The notes: generated by a model not told the origin, from the letters alone. DNA of 64,000 nt from an uncultured Rhizobiaceae bacterium (GCA_958296345.1 CATQIJ010000003.1:62001-126000), one strand, 5' to 3'. Positions 26,707 through 36,759 are shown, counted from the stretch's first letter. A program made the numbers and translations.

Positions 26707-28024
26707 ATGCAAACGACTTTCCTCCCTTGCTCAATTGGCAGACCCCGGTGTTGCGGAAGCTGAAAAGATACTTCGCTCTTGTGTCCACTGTGGGTTTTGT
26801 ACCGCGACGTGTCCTACTTATGTGACGCTTGGCAATGAATTGGATTCACCGCGTGGACGAATTTACTGATGAAAGATATGCTGGAAAATGATCGCCACTG
26901 CAGATGAAAAAACTGTCAAACACATCGATCGTTGTTTGTCTTGTTTGTCCTGCATGACAACATGCCCTTCAGGTGTTCATTATATGCACTTAGTCGATCA
27001 TGCCCGTGTGCACATTGAAGAGACTTACAAGCGTCCGTTTATTAATCGTATGACGCGAACAATGCTGACTAAGATTTTGCCCTATCGTGAGCGTTTTGCT
27101 TTTGCCACAAAGATGTCAGTTCTTGGAAAGCCATTCGCTTCGATCTTTGACAAAAATTGCACCGCTAAAACCTATTGCTGCAATGCTTCGGCTTGCACCT
27201 TCTAAGGTGGATGGCAAAACGAAGTTTACCTCTTCAGGGACTTTTGAAGCGGCGAAGCCTAGTGGTGGTCGTGTTACTCTTCTGACAGGTTGTGCTCAGC
27301 CTGCGCTTGATGCGGTGTATTAATAAGGCAAACGATTGAATTATTAAACCGTGTAGGGGTTGAAGTGATTTTACCAGAAGGTGAGGGGTGTGTTGGCTCG
27401 CTAGTACATCATATGGGTAAAGAACATCAGGCATTAGATGCTGCTAAAAATAACGTTCGTGTCTGGTATAATGAGATCGAGAATAAAGGTCTTGATGCCA
27501 TTATTGTAACGACATCTGGTTGTGGCACGACGATCAAAGATTATGGCTTCATGTTGCGTAATGATCCTGAGTGGGCAGAACGTGCAAAAAAGGTATCGAG
27601 CATAGCAATGGGACGTGACAGAATATCTTGTGACACGTGAGTTGCCTGAACCAATTGCTGAATCAAATCTTACAATTGCTTATCATGCCGCCTGTTCGTT
27701 GCAACATGGGTCAGAAAATTATATCACCGCCAAAGGATTTTGTTAAAAGCTGCTGGCTTTAGAGTAAAAGAGGCACCTGAATCTCATCTTTGTTGCGGCT
27801 CTGCTGGAACGTATAATATTATGCAGCCAGAGATTGCCAATCAATTACGTGACCGCAAAGTAAAAAATATTGAAAGTACAAAACCTCAAGCGATTGCTGC
27901 TGGAAATATTGGGTGCCTCACTCAAATAGGTAGTGGGACGGGCATAGCTGTTGTTCATACCATTAAGCTGCTTAATTGGGCTTATGGGGGAGAGAAACCG
28001 GAAGAACTTTATGATGTTTACTAA
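26707..28024 (+). pseudogene. glcF: Glycolate oxidase iron-sulfur subunit GlcF, broken by about nine indels
   Basis: The reading frame of GlcF can be followed end to end only by crossing about nine single-base shifts. Extra bases appear at about 26722-26728, 27153-27157, 27317-27320, 27333-27336, 27610-27612, 27708-27710 and 27739-27742. Bases are missing near 26868 and 26893. Most lie in short homopolymers. Between shifts the protein is well preserved, with two 4Fe-4S motifs ([26 protein letters not shown]) and a C-terminal HLCCGSAGTYN. AGAGGAAT precedes the ATG. Either a very recent decay, which would disable glycolate oxidase, or poor local sequence. Confidence 0.88.
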
Positions 28025-28073
28025 ACTATCGTTGCTTAGTGTTTATTCTCAAATTTGACCTGGAGCGAGGTGA

Positions 28074-28845
28074 GTGACCAAATTTTCTGCAAACCTTGGT
28101 TTTCTTTGGAGCGATTTAACTCTGCCAAATGCTATTCTTGCTACAAAATCTGCTGGCTTTGATGCAGTTGAATGCCATTGGCCTTATGAGTATCCAGCCC
28201 AAGACGTAAAAGCTGCCTTGCAAGAAACAGGTCTGCAAATGCTTGGTATAAATACGAAGCGCGGTGATGTTGCTGCCGGTGAAAATGGACTTGCTGCACT
28301 TGTTGGTCGTGAAGAAGAGGCTAGAGCTGCTATTGATGAAGCAATAGAATATGCAGTTGCAGTTGATGCCGATAATATTCATGTTATGGCAGGAGTTGCT
28401 TCTGGGGTTGAAGCACATTCTACGTTTATTTTTAATCTTCAATATGCCTGTGACAAGGCTAGTGCTTTTGATATTACAATATTAATTGAGCCGCTGAACC
28501 ACTATGACGTGCCTGGGTATTTTCTATCAACGAGCGAACAGGCAAAGGCGATTATAGATGAAGTAAGTTTATCTAATTTAAAACTCATGTTTGATTGTTA
28601 TCATGTGCAGTTGATGGAAGGCGATATCTCTAATCGTTTAAAAAAAGCTCCAACCAATAATAGGTCATATTCAGTTTGCTTCTGTGCCTGATCGAGGAAC
28701 ACCTGATCATGGGGAATTAAATTATACTCATATCTTCAAGGTAATAAACGAGATGGGTTATGAAGCTCCACTCGGTGCTGAATATTTGTCACCACTAAAT
28801 ACCGATGATACGCTTGAATGGATGAAGATATTTGCCAGTTCGTGA
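28074..28845 (+). pseudogene. hyi: Hydroxypyruvate isomerase-like protein, one frameshift
   Basis: TIM-barrel sugar isomerase interconverting hydroxypyruvate and tartronate semialdehyde, fitting the adjacent glycolate genes. The first frame runs from a GTG at 28074 with GGAG upstream and shows FSANLGFLW, IEPLNHYDVPGYFLS and LMFDCYHVQLMEGD. At about 28650 a run of six A shifts the frame. With five A it continues as IGHIQFASVPDRGTPDHGELNY and ends at 28845, giving the normal length of about 257 residues. The uncorrected product lacks the C-terminal substrate and metal residues. Confidence 0.87.
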
Positions 28846-28897
28846 TTTCCGTGTAAATAAGGCGAAATCCGATGACACAATGGTTTAAAGCTAGCTA

Positions 28898-29875
28898 ATG
28901 TACCAAGCCAATAAAGATAAAATATTTGCCATTGCACCTATGATGGACTGGACGGATCGCCATTGTCGGTTTTTTCATCGGCTAATGACTAAGCGTGCTT
29001 TGCTTTATACGGAAATGGTTGTAGCTGACGCTATTATTCATGGAAAGCGTGATTATTTACTTGAGTATAATGATCAAGAGCATCCAATCGCTTTGCAGCT
29101 TGGAGGGAGTGATCCTAGTAAACTTGCTCAAGCCGCAAAAATTGCGATTGAGTATGGTTATGACGAGATCAATTTGAATGTGGGTTGTCCATCTGATCGT
29201 GTGCAATCAGGAACATTTGGTGCCTGCTTGATGAGGGAGCCTGAACTGGTTGGTCGATGTGTTGCTGCAATGAAAGATGTTGTCGATGTTCCTGTGACAG
29301 TCAAATGCCGCATTGGAGTTGATGATCAAGATACACAAATTGCCTTAGATAATCTTGCTAGTGAGGTTTGGAGTAGGGGTGCTGATGCGCTTTGGGTGCA
29401 CGCACGTAAAGCTTGGCTTGAGGGGCTTAGTCCAAAAGAAAATCGCGATATTCCGCCACTTGATTATAAGCGTGTATATGCTTTGAAAGAAGAAAACCCG
29501 AGTCATTTCATTGGGATAAATGGCGGCGTTGAGGATTTGATTCAATCGCTAGGTCATATGCAAAAATGCGATGGGGTAATGCTTGGGCGCGCTGCATATC
29601 ATAATGCCTCGATTTTAAGACATGTTGATAATCAGTTATTTGGTGATGAAACTAGTCCGCTTAGTTATGAGGAAATTCTAAATGGTATGTGTTCATATGC
29701 AGAAAAGCATTTGAGTGAAGGTGGTAAGTTGAACCACATTACACGCCATATGATGGGGCTGTTTCCTGGAAAGCCTGGAGCAAGAGTTTATCGCCAAATT
29801 TTAAGCACGCAATCTTCCAAACAAGAGGCTGATCCGCAAGTCATTGTAGACGCGTTCACAGCTGTAGCTGCTTAA
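28898..29875 (+). CDS. dusA: tRNA-dihydrouridine(20/20a) synthase
   Basis: FMN-dependent enzyme reducing uridines 20 and 20a of the tRNA D-loop. The 325 residues include APMMDWTDRHCRFFHR near residue 14, the active-site block NLNVGCPSDRVQSGTFGACLM near 95 with the catalytic Cys, HARKAWLEGLSPKENR near 168 that distinguishes DusA from DusB/C, and GINGGVED plus DGVMLGRAAY. It is intact although its upstream neighbours are frameshifted. Confidence 0.95.
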   Translation: MYQANKDKIFAIAPMMDWTDRHCRFFHRLMTKRALLYTEMVVADAIIHGKRDYLLEYNDQEHPIALQLGGSDPSKLAQAAKIAIEYGYDEINLNVGCPSDRVQSGTFGACLMREPELVGRCVAAMKDVVDVPVTVKCRIGVDDQDTQIALDNLASEVWSRGADALWVHARKAWLEGLSPKENRDIPPLDYKRVYALKEENPSHFIGINGGVEDLIQSLGHMQKCDGVMLGRAAYHNASILRHVDNQLFGDETSPLSYEEILNGMCSYAEKHLSEGGKLNHITRHMMGLFPGKPGARVYRQILSTQSSKQEADPQVIVDAFTAVAA

Positions 29876-29966
29876 GGCTAATGTGCTAGGAAAATCGTAA
29901 ATGTCGCAAATTTAAAAGTATTGTTTAATGCATTGAACGACTATGTATTAACTACAGCTCTTCTAA

Positions 29967-30974
29967 ATGGAAAAATCACTAATGAAGGCCGAGCGACTTA
30001 GTCCAACGCCTGTTGAGTACGTAATCTTCTTATGTCCTGATTATCCGATGGTACCTTTATCTGGCGTCATTGAAGTTTTAAGCATGGCAAATCAAGTACT
30101 TGGATATGAACATTATAGTTGGAAGTTTGCCTCTGAATATAGTGATGCAGTAACAGCCGTCAGTGGTATTGCTACGGATGTTGAATGCTCATTGAATGAT
30201 TTGCGACAATTGGTGCGGACCATAAACCACCCAAAAGTTATTATGGTTTGTTCTGGAGCAAATGTTGAAAAATACGAAACACCATCTTTAATGGCTGGAC
30301 TAAGGGAATTCTCTCGATCTGGTATTATAGTCGGGGGTATTTCAACTGGTTCTTATTTACTAGCTGCTTCAAAGCTATTGGACCATCGTCAGTGTGTGGT
30401 TCATTGGGAGATATTGCCCCAATTTAGATCAAGGTTTGAAAAGGTAAATGCCAATTCTGAGCTTTACAGAATTGATGAGCAGTTCTGTACTTGTGCAGGT
30501 GGGTTATCAGCAATTGATATGACTATGATGATGATCTCAAAAGATCATAACAGCGAAGTTTTTGATGAAGTGCGTGGTTTACTCATGCCTGGGGAAGTTC
30601 GATTTCCTGAACAAAGACAAAGACTATTAAAAGTTGATGCGTATGATCCCAATAGTCGCTTAGCTTGTGTTGTTAAAATAATGGAGAAGAACATTGCTGA
30701 ACCAATATCAATGGTTGAAATTGCTGATATTAATGGTGTTTCGAGAAGGCGATTAGAGCGCTGGTTTGAAAAAGATATTGGTTGTTCACCTGCTTATTAC
30801 TATTTGGGACTTAGGCTAGAAACTGCCGATTATTTGCTAAAGAGTACATCACTCTCCATTATTGAAGTTGCAGAGAAAACGGGTTTCTCTGAAAACTCAC
30901 ACTTTTCTAGCGCATATAGAAAACGCTTTGGTGCATCTCCTAGCCAAAAACGCAAAGCCTATTCAGCAGCTTAA
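29967..30974 (+). CDS. GlxA-type AraC-family transcriptional regulator
   Basis: Regulator of 335 residues with an N-terminal DJ-1/PfpI-like amidotransferase domain (about 15-200) and a C-terminal AraC/XylS DNA-binding domain (about 230-330). The first shows SGVIEVLSMANQVLG and the loop GISTGSYLLAASKLLDHR, where a nucleophilic Cys would normally be; Ser or Thr there suggests sensing rather than catalysis. The second has VSRRRLERWFEKDIGCSPAYYY and VAEKTGFSENSHFSSAYRKRFGASP. GlxA regulators often control choline, carnitine or glycine betaine catabolism (CdhR, GbdR); no such genes are adjacent. Confidence 0.9.
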   Translation: MEKSLMKAERLSPTPVEYVIFLCPDYPMVPLSGVIEVLSMANQVLGYEHYSWKFASEYSDAVTAVSGIATDVECSLNDLRQLVRTINHPKVIMVCSGANVEKYETPSLMAGLREFSRSGIIVGGISTGSYLLAASKLLDHRQCVVHWEILPQFRSRFEKVNANSELYRIDEQFCTCAGGLSAIDMTMMMISKDHNSEVFDEVRGLLMPGEVRFPEQRQRLLKVDAYDPNSRLACVVKIMEKNIAEPISMVEIADINGVSRRRLERWFEKDIGCSPAYYYLGLRLETADYLLKSTSLSIIEVAEKTGFSENSHFSSAYRKRFGASPSQKRKAYSAA

Positions 30975-30997
30975 AATAATATAAATAAATTAGCTTC

Positions 30998-31453
30998 TTA
31001 CTTTAAAGAAGCTAGCTGGCTAGAACTTGCGAGTTTTGCAATTTGCTTGTTTGATAAATTAAACTGAACGTTCTCATTAGTTAATTCAGCAAGATCTCCT
31101 TTGATTTCAATGATGCCCTGATCGCCGCTTAATCCAACAATTATTTCACTAACGTAACCGTCTTCATCAAGATAGGCTTCTTCAATGTAACCTATTAGTT
31201 TTCCATCATTGGAATAAGCTGGCATTCCCAACCAAGAATTTGTGAGCTCATGTTCTGAGTAGTCAGCACCTTGTTCTAATTCAAATTGTGAGAAGCGTTC
31301 ATCGTTGAAGCTTCCTTCTGGCGCGTATGAGAGTGCTTCCATGCGAGCCTGTGTTTCACTTGTGTCATTTGCGTATGCCAGAGGCGTTGCAAATATAGCT
31401 GATAGTAAGATTGCAAGGCTAGCCTGCTTGCTCATTGCTTTCAAGTTCATCAT
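30998..31453 (-). CDS. Exported PRC-barrel-like protein
   Basis: A 151-residue protein with a signal peptide ending near ATPLAYA (about residue 28) followed by an acidic region. The C-terminal half matches the PRC-barrel pattern common in rhizobial periplasmic proteins: SWLGMPAYSNDGKLIGYIEEAYLDEDGYVSEIIVGL. The role of these small periplasmic barrels is unknown; stress and envelope functions are suspected. It converges on the GlxA-type regulator gene, with only 23 bp between the stops. Confidence 0.75.
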   Translation of the reverse strand: MMNLKAMSKQASLAILLSAIFATPLAYANDTSETQARMEALSYAPEGSFNDERFSQFELEQGADYSEHELTNSWLGMPAYSNDGKLIGYIEEAYLDEDGYVSEIIVGLSGDQGIIEIKGDLAELTNENVQFNLSNKQIAKLASSSQLASLK

Positions 31454-31736
31454 AACGAACCCCTTTCAAAAGTTTTCACTTCATAATTAATAAATGAGTG
31501 AATTGAGATGATATTCTGACTTTAGGGTCACTTTCTATTTATGAATGTGTCAAATTGCACAGCGGGTTATATGTTAGCTATTTATATTATATTAACCATG
31601 AATTTTGTTACCCTGCGCCATAACGGGTTCGTGAATATCGCTATATTGCCATGATTTCTGGTGAACTGTAGGTTATTCATAGCAGGGGAATTTAATAATC
31701 AGGGTTTTAATATCAAATGTATGGAGTGGGTGATAA

Positions 31737-32314
31737 ATGTTGAATAGAAGAAATTTTTTATCTGGCGTAACAGCGCTTTCTGCTTTTTGTGGCTTGCCAA
31801 TAAGCGAGGCGCTTGCGGCAAAAAAGAAAAAGAAGAAGTTTAAAGTAAATCCAAAATACGCACCTCAAACGGTTAGGTTTCGAGGTAGATATTGGCGTGG
31901 AACAATTGTGATTGATCCACATAAGCGCTTTTTATATTTAGTTGAAGGCCGTGGTAGAGCTCGCCGTTATGGTGTTGGTGTTGGTAAAGCAGCGCTTGCA
32001 TGGTCGGGGACGGCAAAGATTAAGCGTAAGGCAAAATGGCCTAGCTGGACGCCAACTCAGAGCATGATCAAGCGTGAGCCTGCAAAGTATGCAAAATACG
32101 CTGGTGGTGTTCCAGGTGGTCCTAATAACCCATTGGGTGCACGTGCGCTTTATCTTTATAAAGGCACCGTGACACATATTATCGCATCCACGGTACAACT
32201 GCGCCTTGGACAATTGGTACAGCATCATCAAATGGCTGTATCCGCATGATTAATGAACATGTTGTTGATTTATACGAACGCGTCCCAATTGGAGCTAGTG
32301 TCGTCGTTCTATAA
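31737..32314 (+). pseudogene. L,D-transpeptidase (YkuD) with Tat-like signal, one frameshift
   Basis: Second YkuD enzyme of the window, with a twin-arginine-like signal (NRRNFLSGVTALSAFCGLP) and a Lys-rich linker after it. The first frame covers the domain to about residue 150. At about 32164 one C seems missing from a run in GGCACC, and the other frame then gives TYYRIHGTTAPWTIG and SSNGCIRMINEHVVDLYERVPIG, which contain the catalytic His and Cys, ending at 32314. Without correction the product lacks its active site. A terminator follows. Confidence 0.87.
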
Positions 32315-32340
32315 GCGCGGTTAATTGAATTAAAAATAAT

Positions 32341-32375
32341 AGCCTGCCATAGGAAACTGTGGCGGGCTTTTGTTT
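32341..32375 (+). terminator. Rho-independent terminator after the second L,D-transpeptidase
   Basis: Nine-bp stem AGCCTGCCA/TGGCGGGCT (32341-32349 with 32360-32368, one T-G pair) followed by TTTGTTTT. Confidence 0.82.
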
Positions 32376-32436
32376 TGGTTGACGTGTGTTGTCTTGCACC
32401 TCATAAGCAGGATTAAATTACATAAGGAATTTACTA

Positions 32437-33264
32437 TTGGACGCACTTCCGCCGGTTGCTGAACTCTTACCTTTTATTGGTGCTCTTTTAATTGCTGGCG
32501 GCATTGCAGGAGTGTTGGCTGGTCTTTTTGGGATTGGTGGAGGGGCTGTTTTAGTTCCTGTATTTTACCAAATGCTTGGCGTACTTGAAGTTGATGAAGC
32601 TATTCGTATGCATCTATCAGTGGGAACTTCACTGGCAATCATTGTACCAACGTCACTTCGATCTTTTATGGGGCATAAAGCAAAAGGTGCTGTTGATATG
32701 GATTTGCTTAAGTCCTTTGTGATTGCTGTTCCTATTGGCGTACTTTTAGCTACTTTATTAGTTGCAGGGTTATCCAGTGGTGTGCTGCGCGCAATTTTTG
32801 CTTTCTTTTCGTTGATAATCGCATTGAAGCTTTTGTTTGGTAAAGAAGATTGGAAGTTGGCTAGCAATGTTCCTCGCGGGTTTGGTAAACATATTGCAGG
32901 TGGAATAATTGGCTTCTTCTCAACCTTTATGGGGATTGGCGGCGGTGTTTTTAACAATACATTTATGACACTCTTTGGTCGCCCCATTCACCAGGCTGTC
33001 GCAACATCTTCTGGGGTTGGTGTGTTGATTTCAATTCCAGGAATGATTGGCTACATTTGGGCGGGATGGGGTGCTGAAAACTTACCACCGTTTTCGATTG
33101 GCTTTGTAAATGTTTTAATGGTGCTAATCATCATACCCGTAACTTTGATGGTTGCGCCTATTGGCGTTAAACTGGCGCATTCTTTAAGTAAGCAAAAGCT
33201 TGAAATTGGGTTTGGTATTTTTCTGATTTTGGTAGCTGCAAGGTTTTTCGCAAGCTTAGTTTAA
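32437..33264 (+). CDS. TSUP-family transporter (TauE/SafE)
   Basis: Membrane protein of 275 residues with about eight helices, starting at TTG with AAGGA upstream. Both halves carry the family signature: GGIAGVLAGLFGIGGGAVLVPVF near residue 22 and GFFSTFMGIGGGVFNNTFM near 160. Probably moves sulfite, an organosulfonate or another small anion. It is only distantly like the TSUP protein encoded at 21613. It overlaps the convergent DUF1289 gene by four bases. Confidence 0.9.
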   Translation: MDALPPVAELLPFIGALLIAGGIAGVLAGLFGIGGGAVLVPVFYQMLGVLEVDEAIRMHLSVGTSLAIIVPTSLRSFMGHKAKGAVDMDLLKSFVIAVPIGVLLATLLVAGLSSGVLRAIFAFFSLIIALKLLFGKEDWKLASNVPRGFGKHIAGGIIGFFSTFMGIGGGVFNNTFMTLFGRPIHQAVATSSGVGVLISIPGMIGYIWAGWGAENLPPFSIGFVNVLMVLIIIPVTLMVAPIGVKLAHSLSKQKLEIGFGIFLILVAARFFASLV

Positions 33265-33497
33265 GAGCTTGTTTCAGCCTTTTCACGTGCCATGCGTTTG
33301 CGGCGTGTTTCGCGGCGTGGTTTTTGTTCAATCGTTTCCATGCGGGCTTCTAACCCATCCATGATCGTTTGGCGCTCATCATGAGAATAAGTCATCCAAC
33401 TTGTTATCTCATTGCCGGTACGGCCACATCCAAAACAGTACCCTGTTTTCATATCAATTGAGCAAACAAGAATGCATGGCGATTGAATTGTGGACAT
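33261..33497 (-). CDS. DUF1289 small cysteine-rich protein
   Basis: A 78-residue protein whose N-terminal half is the DUF1289 motif: SPCILVCSIDMKTGYCFGCGRTGNEITSW, with four Cys likely to bind a metal. The C-terminal half is basic and Arg/Lys-rich (PRRETRRKRMAREK). Family function is not established. It is divergent from the CobT-like gene. Confidence 0.85.
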   Translation of the reverse strand: MSTIQSPCILVCSIDMKTGYCFGCGRTGNEITSWMTYSHDERQTIMDGLEARMETIEQKPRRETRRKRMAREKAETSS

Positions 33498-33614
33498 TTT
33501 ATCTCGTAACCGACTCTATTTAGTGGACAATTGGTATAGAACCACAATATGCAATAACAGCAGTAAAGATATAATAAATTCGGCATCAAAGTGTCGTTTT
33601 AACAAGGAATTGTA

Positions 33615-34574
33615 ATGAAGCAGCGAGAAAGTGGACTACCTTTTGATGATATTCGTAATTTAGTACAAAACCTGCCAGAGCTTGATGGGGACGCGCTAAA
33701 CCATACGAATGCACAACTTGAGAATAGTGAAAGTCATTTTGCTGAATTGTGCAAATGGTATTCTGCATGTAGCGGACGATCGCCATCTATTCATCGTCCT
33801 TCGGTTACACTTTTTGCAGGAACTCATGCATTAGAAAATGTGATCGATAGCGGAACTTCTAGTGATGAGTTGTTGAATATAGTAACAAAAATTTCTGAGG
33901 GCTCTGCTTATATCAATCGGTTGTGCCATCAACACGATGTTGGCCTGAAGGTCTTTGACCTAGCTTTGCAAATCCCCGTTGATGATATTTCTAGCGAGCC
34001 AGCGCTTGATGAAAAATCTTGTGCAGGAACAATTGCTTTTGGCATGGAAGCGATTGCGGGTGGTGCCGATTTATTATGCGTAGCTGCTTTGGAAGTTAAA
34101 CCTACGATTTCGGCGCTTTCAATCTTGGCCGCATTGGGAGAAATACCATCTGAAGATATAGCTAAGTTAAGAGATGATGATGGGGATATGCAACAAGAAA
34201 ACCTTGCTAGTGCATTAGCTTTAGTTGACGGACACTCGAGTAACAGCCTTGAAGTTTTACGCAGATTAGGTGGGCGTGAGACTGCTGCAATTTGCGGTGC
34301 TATATTAGCAGCAAGATCACAGCATATTCCTGTTTTGATTGATAGTTATACAGCGCTTGCTGCGGCACTCGTATTATATCAGCTTGAGCCAAGTTCGCTT
34401 GCTCACGTTAAGTTTTCGCAAATGCCAAAAGATACTATGATTGCTGCATTGATTTCAAAAATGGGTCTTGAAGTTGTTCTTCCATCAACTCTTAGCGATG
34501 TTCCAGAAGAGGGGCTGTTGCTCGCTACTGGGGTATTAAAGTCAGCCTGCTTGTTGTTGCAGGGTAAACCTTAG
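33615..34574 (+). CDS. Divergent CobT-like (nicotinate-nucleotide dimethylbenzimidazole phosphoribosyltransferase family) protein
   Basis: A 319-residue protein whose middle resembles CobT: PSVTLFAGTHAL near residue 60 (standing where the family has a G-D/N-H motif), GTIAFGMEAIAGGADLLCVAALEV near 137, LEVLRRLGGRETAAICGAILAARSQHIPVLIDSYTALAA near 208-245. CobT makes the lower-ligand nucleotide of cobalamin. The usual N-terminal 'KPxGSLGxLE' is not evident, and the C-terminal catalytic Glu loop (normally GEGTGA) reads PEEGLLLATG. No other cobalamin gene is adjacent. It may be an active but diverged CobT or a paralogue with another role. Confidence 0.72.
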   Translation: MKQRESGLPFDDIRNLVQNLPELDGDALNHTNAQLENSESHFAELCKWYSACSGRSPSIHRPSVTLFAGTHALENVIDSGTSSDELLNIVTKISEGSAYINRLCHQHDVGLKVFDLALQIPVDDISSEPALDEKSCAGTIAFGMEAIAGGADLLCVAALEVKPTISALSILAALGEIPSEDIAKLRDDDGDMQQENLASALALVDGHSSNSLEVLRRLGGRETAAICGAILAARSQHIPVLIDSYTALAAALVLYQLEPSSLAHVKFSQMPKDTMIAALISKMGLEVVLPSTLSDVPEEGLLLATGVLKSACLLLQGKP

Positions 34575-34589
34575 TATCCAGTTTCAAGC

Positions 34590-36113
34590 TTAAGCTGCTT
34601 CGAATTGGTTTGACTGGGGAGCAGGGGTTCTGGTTACACGATCTTTAGGCAGATAAGCTATTACTTCGGTACCCTCACGCAGTTTTGACTTCAGGTCAAA
34701 TGAACCTTGGTGCATTTGTAAAAGGGCTTGGACGATAGTTAGACCAAGACCCGTTCCTTGTTCTGCATTGTTAATAGCAATTGTGCCTTGACCAAATGAG
34801 GATAAAACAATTGGAATTTCATCTTCTGGGATGCCAGGGCCAGTATCTTTTATTGAGATGTATTGGCCGCCTTTTTTTGTCCACCCGACCTTAATTGTGA
34901 CTTCACCTCCTGTCGGGGTGAATTTAAGAGCGTTTGATACTAAGTTCAATGTGATTTGACGAATGGCACGTTCATCAACCCAGATGGTAGGCATATCTTC
35001 TTCGTATTTGGTGTTAAGCGTTACACTTTTTTGCTTTGCTTTGATGTTTATCATGTGACAAGCTTCATCCACTACTGAGATGAGTTTTACTTTTTCTTCT
35101 TTTAATTCGTGCTTGCCAGCCTCAATGCGAGAGATGTCTAGGATTTCATTGATAAGCTTTAATAAATGAGAGCCTGAGTTATGGATATCGCCTACATATC
35201 CTTTATAATTACTATTTTCCATTGGTCCCATAATTTCATCTCGCATAATTTCTGAGAACCCAAGAATTGCATTGAGGGGCGTGCGGAGTTCGTGACTCAT
35301 GGTTGCTAGGAAACGAGACTTTGCTAAGTTGGCTTCTTCTGCACGGTTCCTCGCAGATTCTGAAATAGACTTTTCTGTTTCTAATTCGGCAATTAAAATC
35401 TCTTTTGTTGTTGTATGTTCAAGCATCGTGATTACCGCTTTTTTAAAACGGTGAGCAATCATGTAAAAGAATCCAATGGCTGCAATTGTTATGCCGCCCA
35501 TTAAAATCATAGCCGGTTCATAGGTTAACACAAAACGTAATGCCAGAATTATACTGGCAGGGGCAATCATCATTAATGCTGCGTGTCTAAAAGCGTAAGT
35601 CAGCATACATGTGATTGCTTGGAAAACTAAAATTGCAGAGAATTGAATAATTGAATACTGGTTATCTACACAAGTGCTGCAATCCAATGATGTATAAATC
35701 GTCCACGTGATGGCGATAAGTGCTTGGACGCCAAAAAATATATTTTGCCACTTTGAAGTATTCTTTTTCTCTTCACTCGCTTTGAGATATTTTATAGAAA
35801 AATAACTTAACAGCCCATGCGCTAGAATTGTGATAACAGCCCATATGCTTGCTATATACCATCCTTGCCAATAAGAACTCACGAACGCTATCATTATGAT
35901 TAGAACTGGCATTACGTAAGCGGCATTAGCTTGATGTCGTGCAAAGCTTTTTAAGAGTTCTTCTTCATAAGCAACGGGTCCATCGCCAATAGATGCTAAT
36001 TTTGAGCGAAAATCCCGCACAGCACTGCTTGACGCCGAAGTTTTCTTCGAGACATCAACAATGTTCTTATCTACGGATGTAGGAAAATGCTTCATCAACT
36101 CGGCCAAACTCAA
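34590..36113 (-). CDS. Membrane sensor histidine kinase (PleC/DivJ-like core)
   Basis: Sensor kinase of 507 residues. About six hydrophobic segments span roughly 65-225, followed by a coiled-coil linker, a HisKA domain with phosphoacceptor His in FLATMSHELRTPLNAILGFSEIM near 270, and an HATPase domain with NLVSNALKFTP (N box), DTGPGIP (G1) and GTGLGLTIV (G2). Segments such as 'YKGYVGDIHNSGSHLLKLINEILDISRIEAG' match kinases of the PleC/DivJ/PdhS cell-cycle group. No PAS domain or receiver domain is seen, and no partner response regulator is adjacent. Confidence 0.9.
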   Translation of the reverse strand: MSLAELMKHFPTSVDKNIVDVSKKTSASSSAVRDFRSKLASIGDGPVAYEEELLKSFARHQANAAYVMPVLIIMIAFVSSYWQGWYIASIWAVITILAHGLLSYFSIKYLKASEEKKNTSKWQNIFFGVQALIAITWTIYTSLDCSTCVDNQYSIIQFSAILVFQAITCMLTYAFRHAALMMIAPASIILALRFVLTYEPAMILMGGITIAAIGFFYMIAHRFKKAVITMLEHTTTKEILIAELETEKSISESARNRAEEANLAKSRFLATMSHELRTPLNAILGFSEIMRDEIMGPMENSNYKGYVGDIHNSGSHLLKLINEILDISRIEAGKHELKEEKVKLISVVDEACHMINIKAKQKSVTLNTKYEEDMPTIWVDERAIRQITLNLVSNALKFTPTGGEVTIKVGWTKKGGQYISIKDTGPGIPEDEIPIVLSSFGQGTIAINNAEQGTGLGLTIVQALLQMHQGSFDLKSKLREGTEVIAYLPKDRVTRTPAPQSNQFEAA

Positions 36114-36201
36114 AACTAAAGCCCAAATTTGGACTAAAACCTAATTAAACGTATCTGAAAATGGTTAATATGATATTAGTATTTGAAGCAGTTCGATAAT
36201 T

Positions 36202-36759
36202 TTGGAAGTGATTCATTCTTTGCGTAAACGAAGTAAAGTTAAAGATTTTTTCATGACATTATTGCTGTTTGGGGCGATGGCTGCTGGGTCAGTATGGCTT
36301 GCCAAACAAAGTGAAGTTACTTTGCAGGGACAGTATAAAGTTATCGATGGGGATAGCCTTGTTTTGAATGGGCAAGAAATCCGCCTCTTGGGTATTGATG
36401 CACCTGAATATCGACAAACGTGCACTTTATTGGATGGTAAAATATATCCTTGCGGTAAACATGCTCGTACGCATCTCTCTCAGCTAGTTAAAAAAGGAAA
36501 ACTAGAATGTAAGGGTTGGGAAGAAGATAAATACCAACGCTTACTTGCTGTTTGTACAGTGAATGAGGTTGAAATAAATGTTCAAATGGTGATGGATGGC
36601 TGGGCTGTTTCATATGGTGATTATGAGAGTGAAGAACGTGTTGCAAAAGAACGTCGGTTGGGTGTTTGGAGGGGGGGAATAGAAAGCCCGTCAAGCTGGC
36701 GAGAACGTGAAAGAGGTACTCATTCGATAAGCTGGTTATCAAAACTAACTCTATGGTAA
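36202..36759 (+). CDS. Thermonuclease-family (SNase-like) protein, membrane-anchored or secreted
   Basis: A 185-residue protein with a hydrophobic N-terminal segment (about 17-34) followed by an SNase-fold domain: YKVIDGDSLVL near 46, IRLLGIDAPEYRQTC near 59, and YQRLLAVCTVNEVEIN near 112. The paired Asp, Arg and Glu positions expected of the calcium-dependent nuclease appear mostly kept. Start uncertain: TTG 36202, GTG 36208 and ATG 36254 are all open; the last would begin directly in the hydrophobic segment. Confidence 0.82.
   Translation: MEVIHSLRKRSKVKDFFMTLLLFGAMAAGSVWLAKQSEVTLQGQYKVIDGDSLVLNGQEIRLLGIDAPEYRQTCTLLDGKIYPCGKHARTHLSQLVKKGKLECKGWEEDKYQRLLAVCTVNEVEINVQMVMDGWAVSYGDYESEERVAKERRLGVWRGGIESPSSWRERERGTHSISWLSKLTLW

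Noticed and set aside
26707..28024. Programmed ribosomal frameshifting in glcF
   Set aside because: Nine shifts in both directions, mostly in short homopolymers, with no slippery-site plus pseudoknot pattern; recoding at so many sites is implausible.
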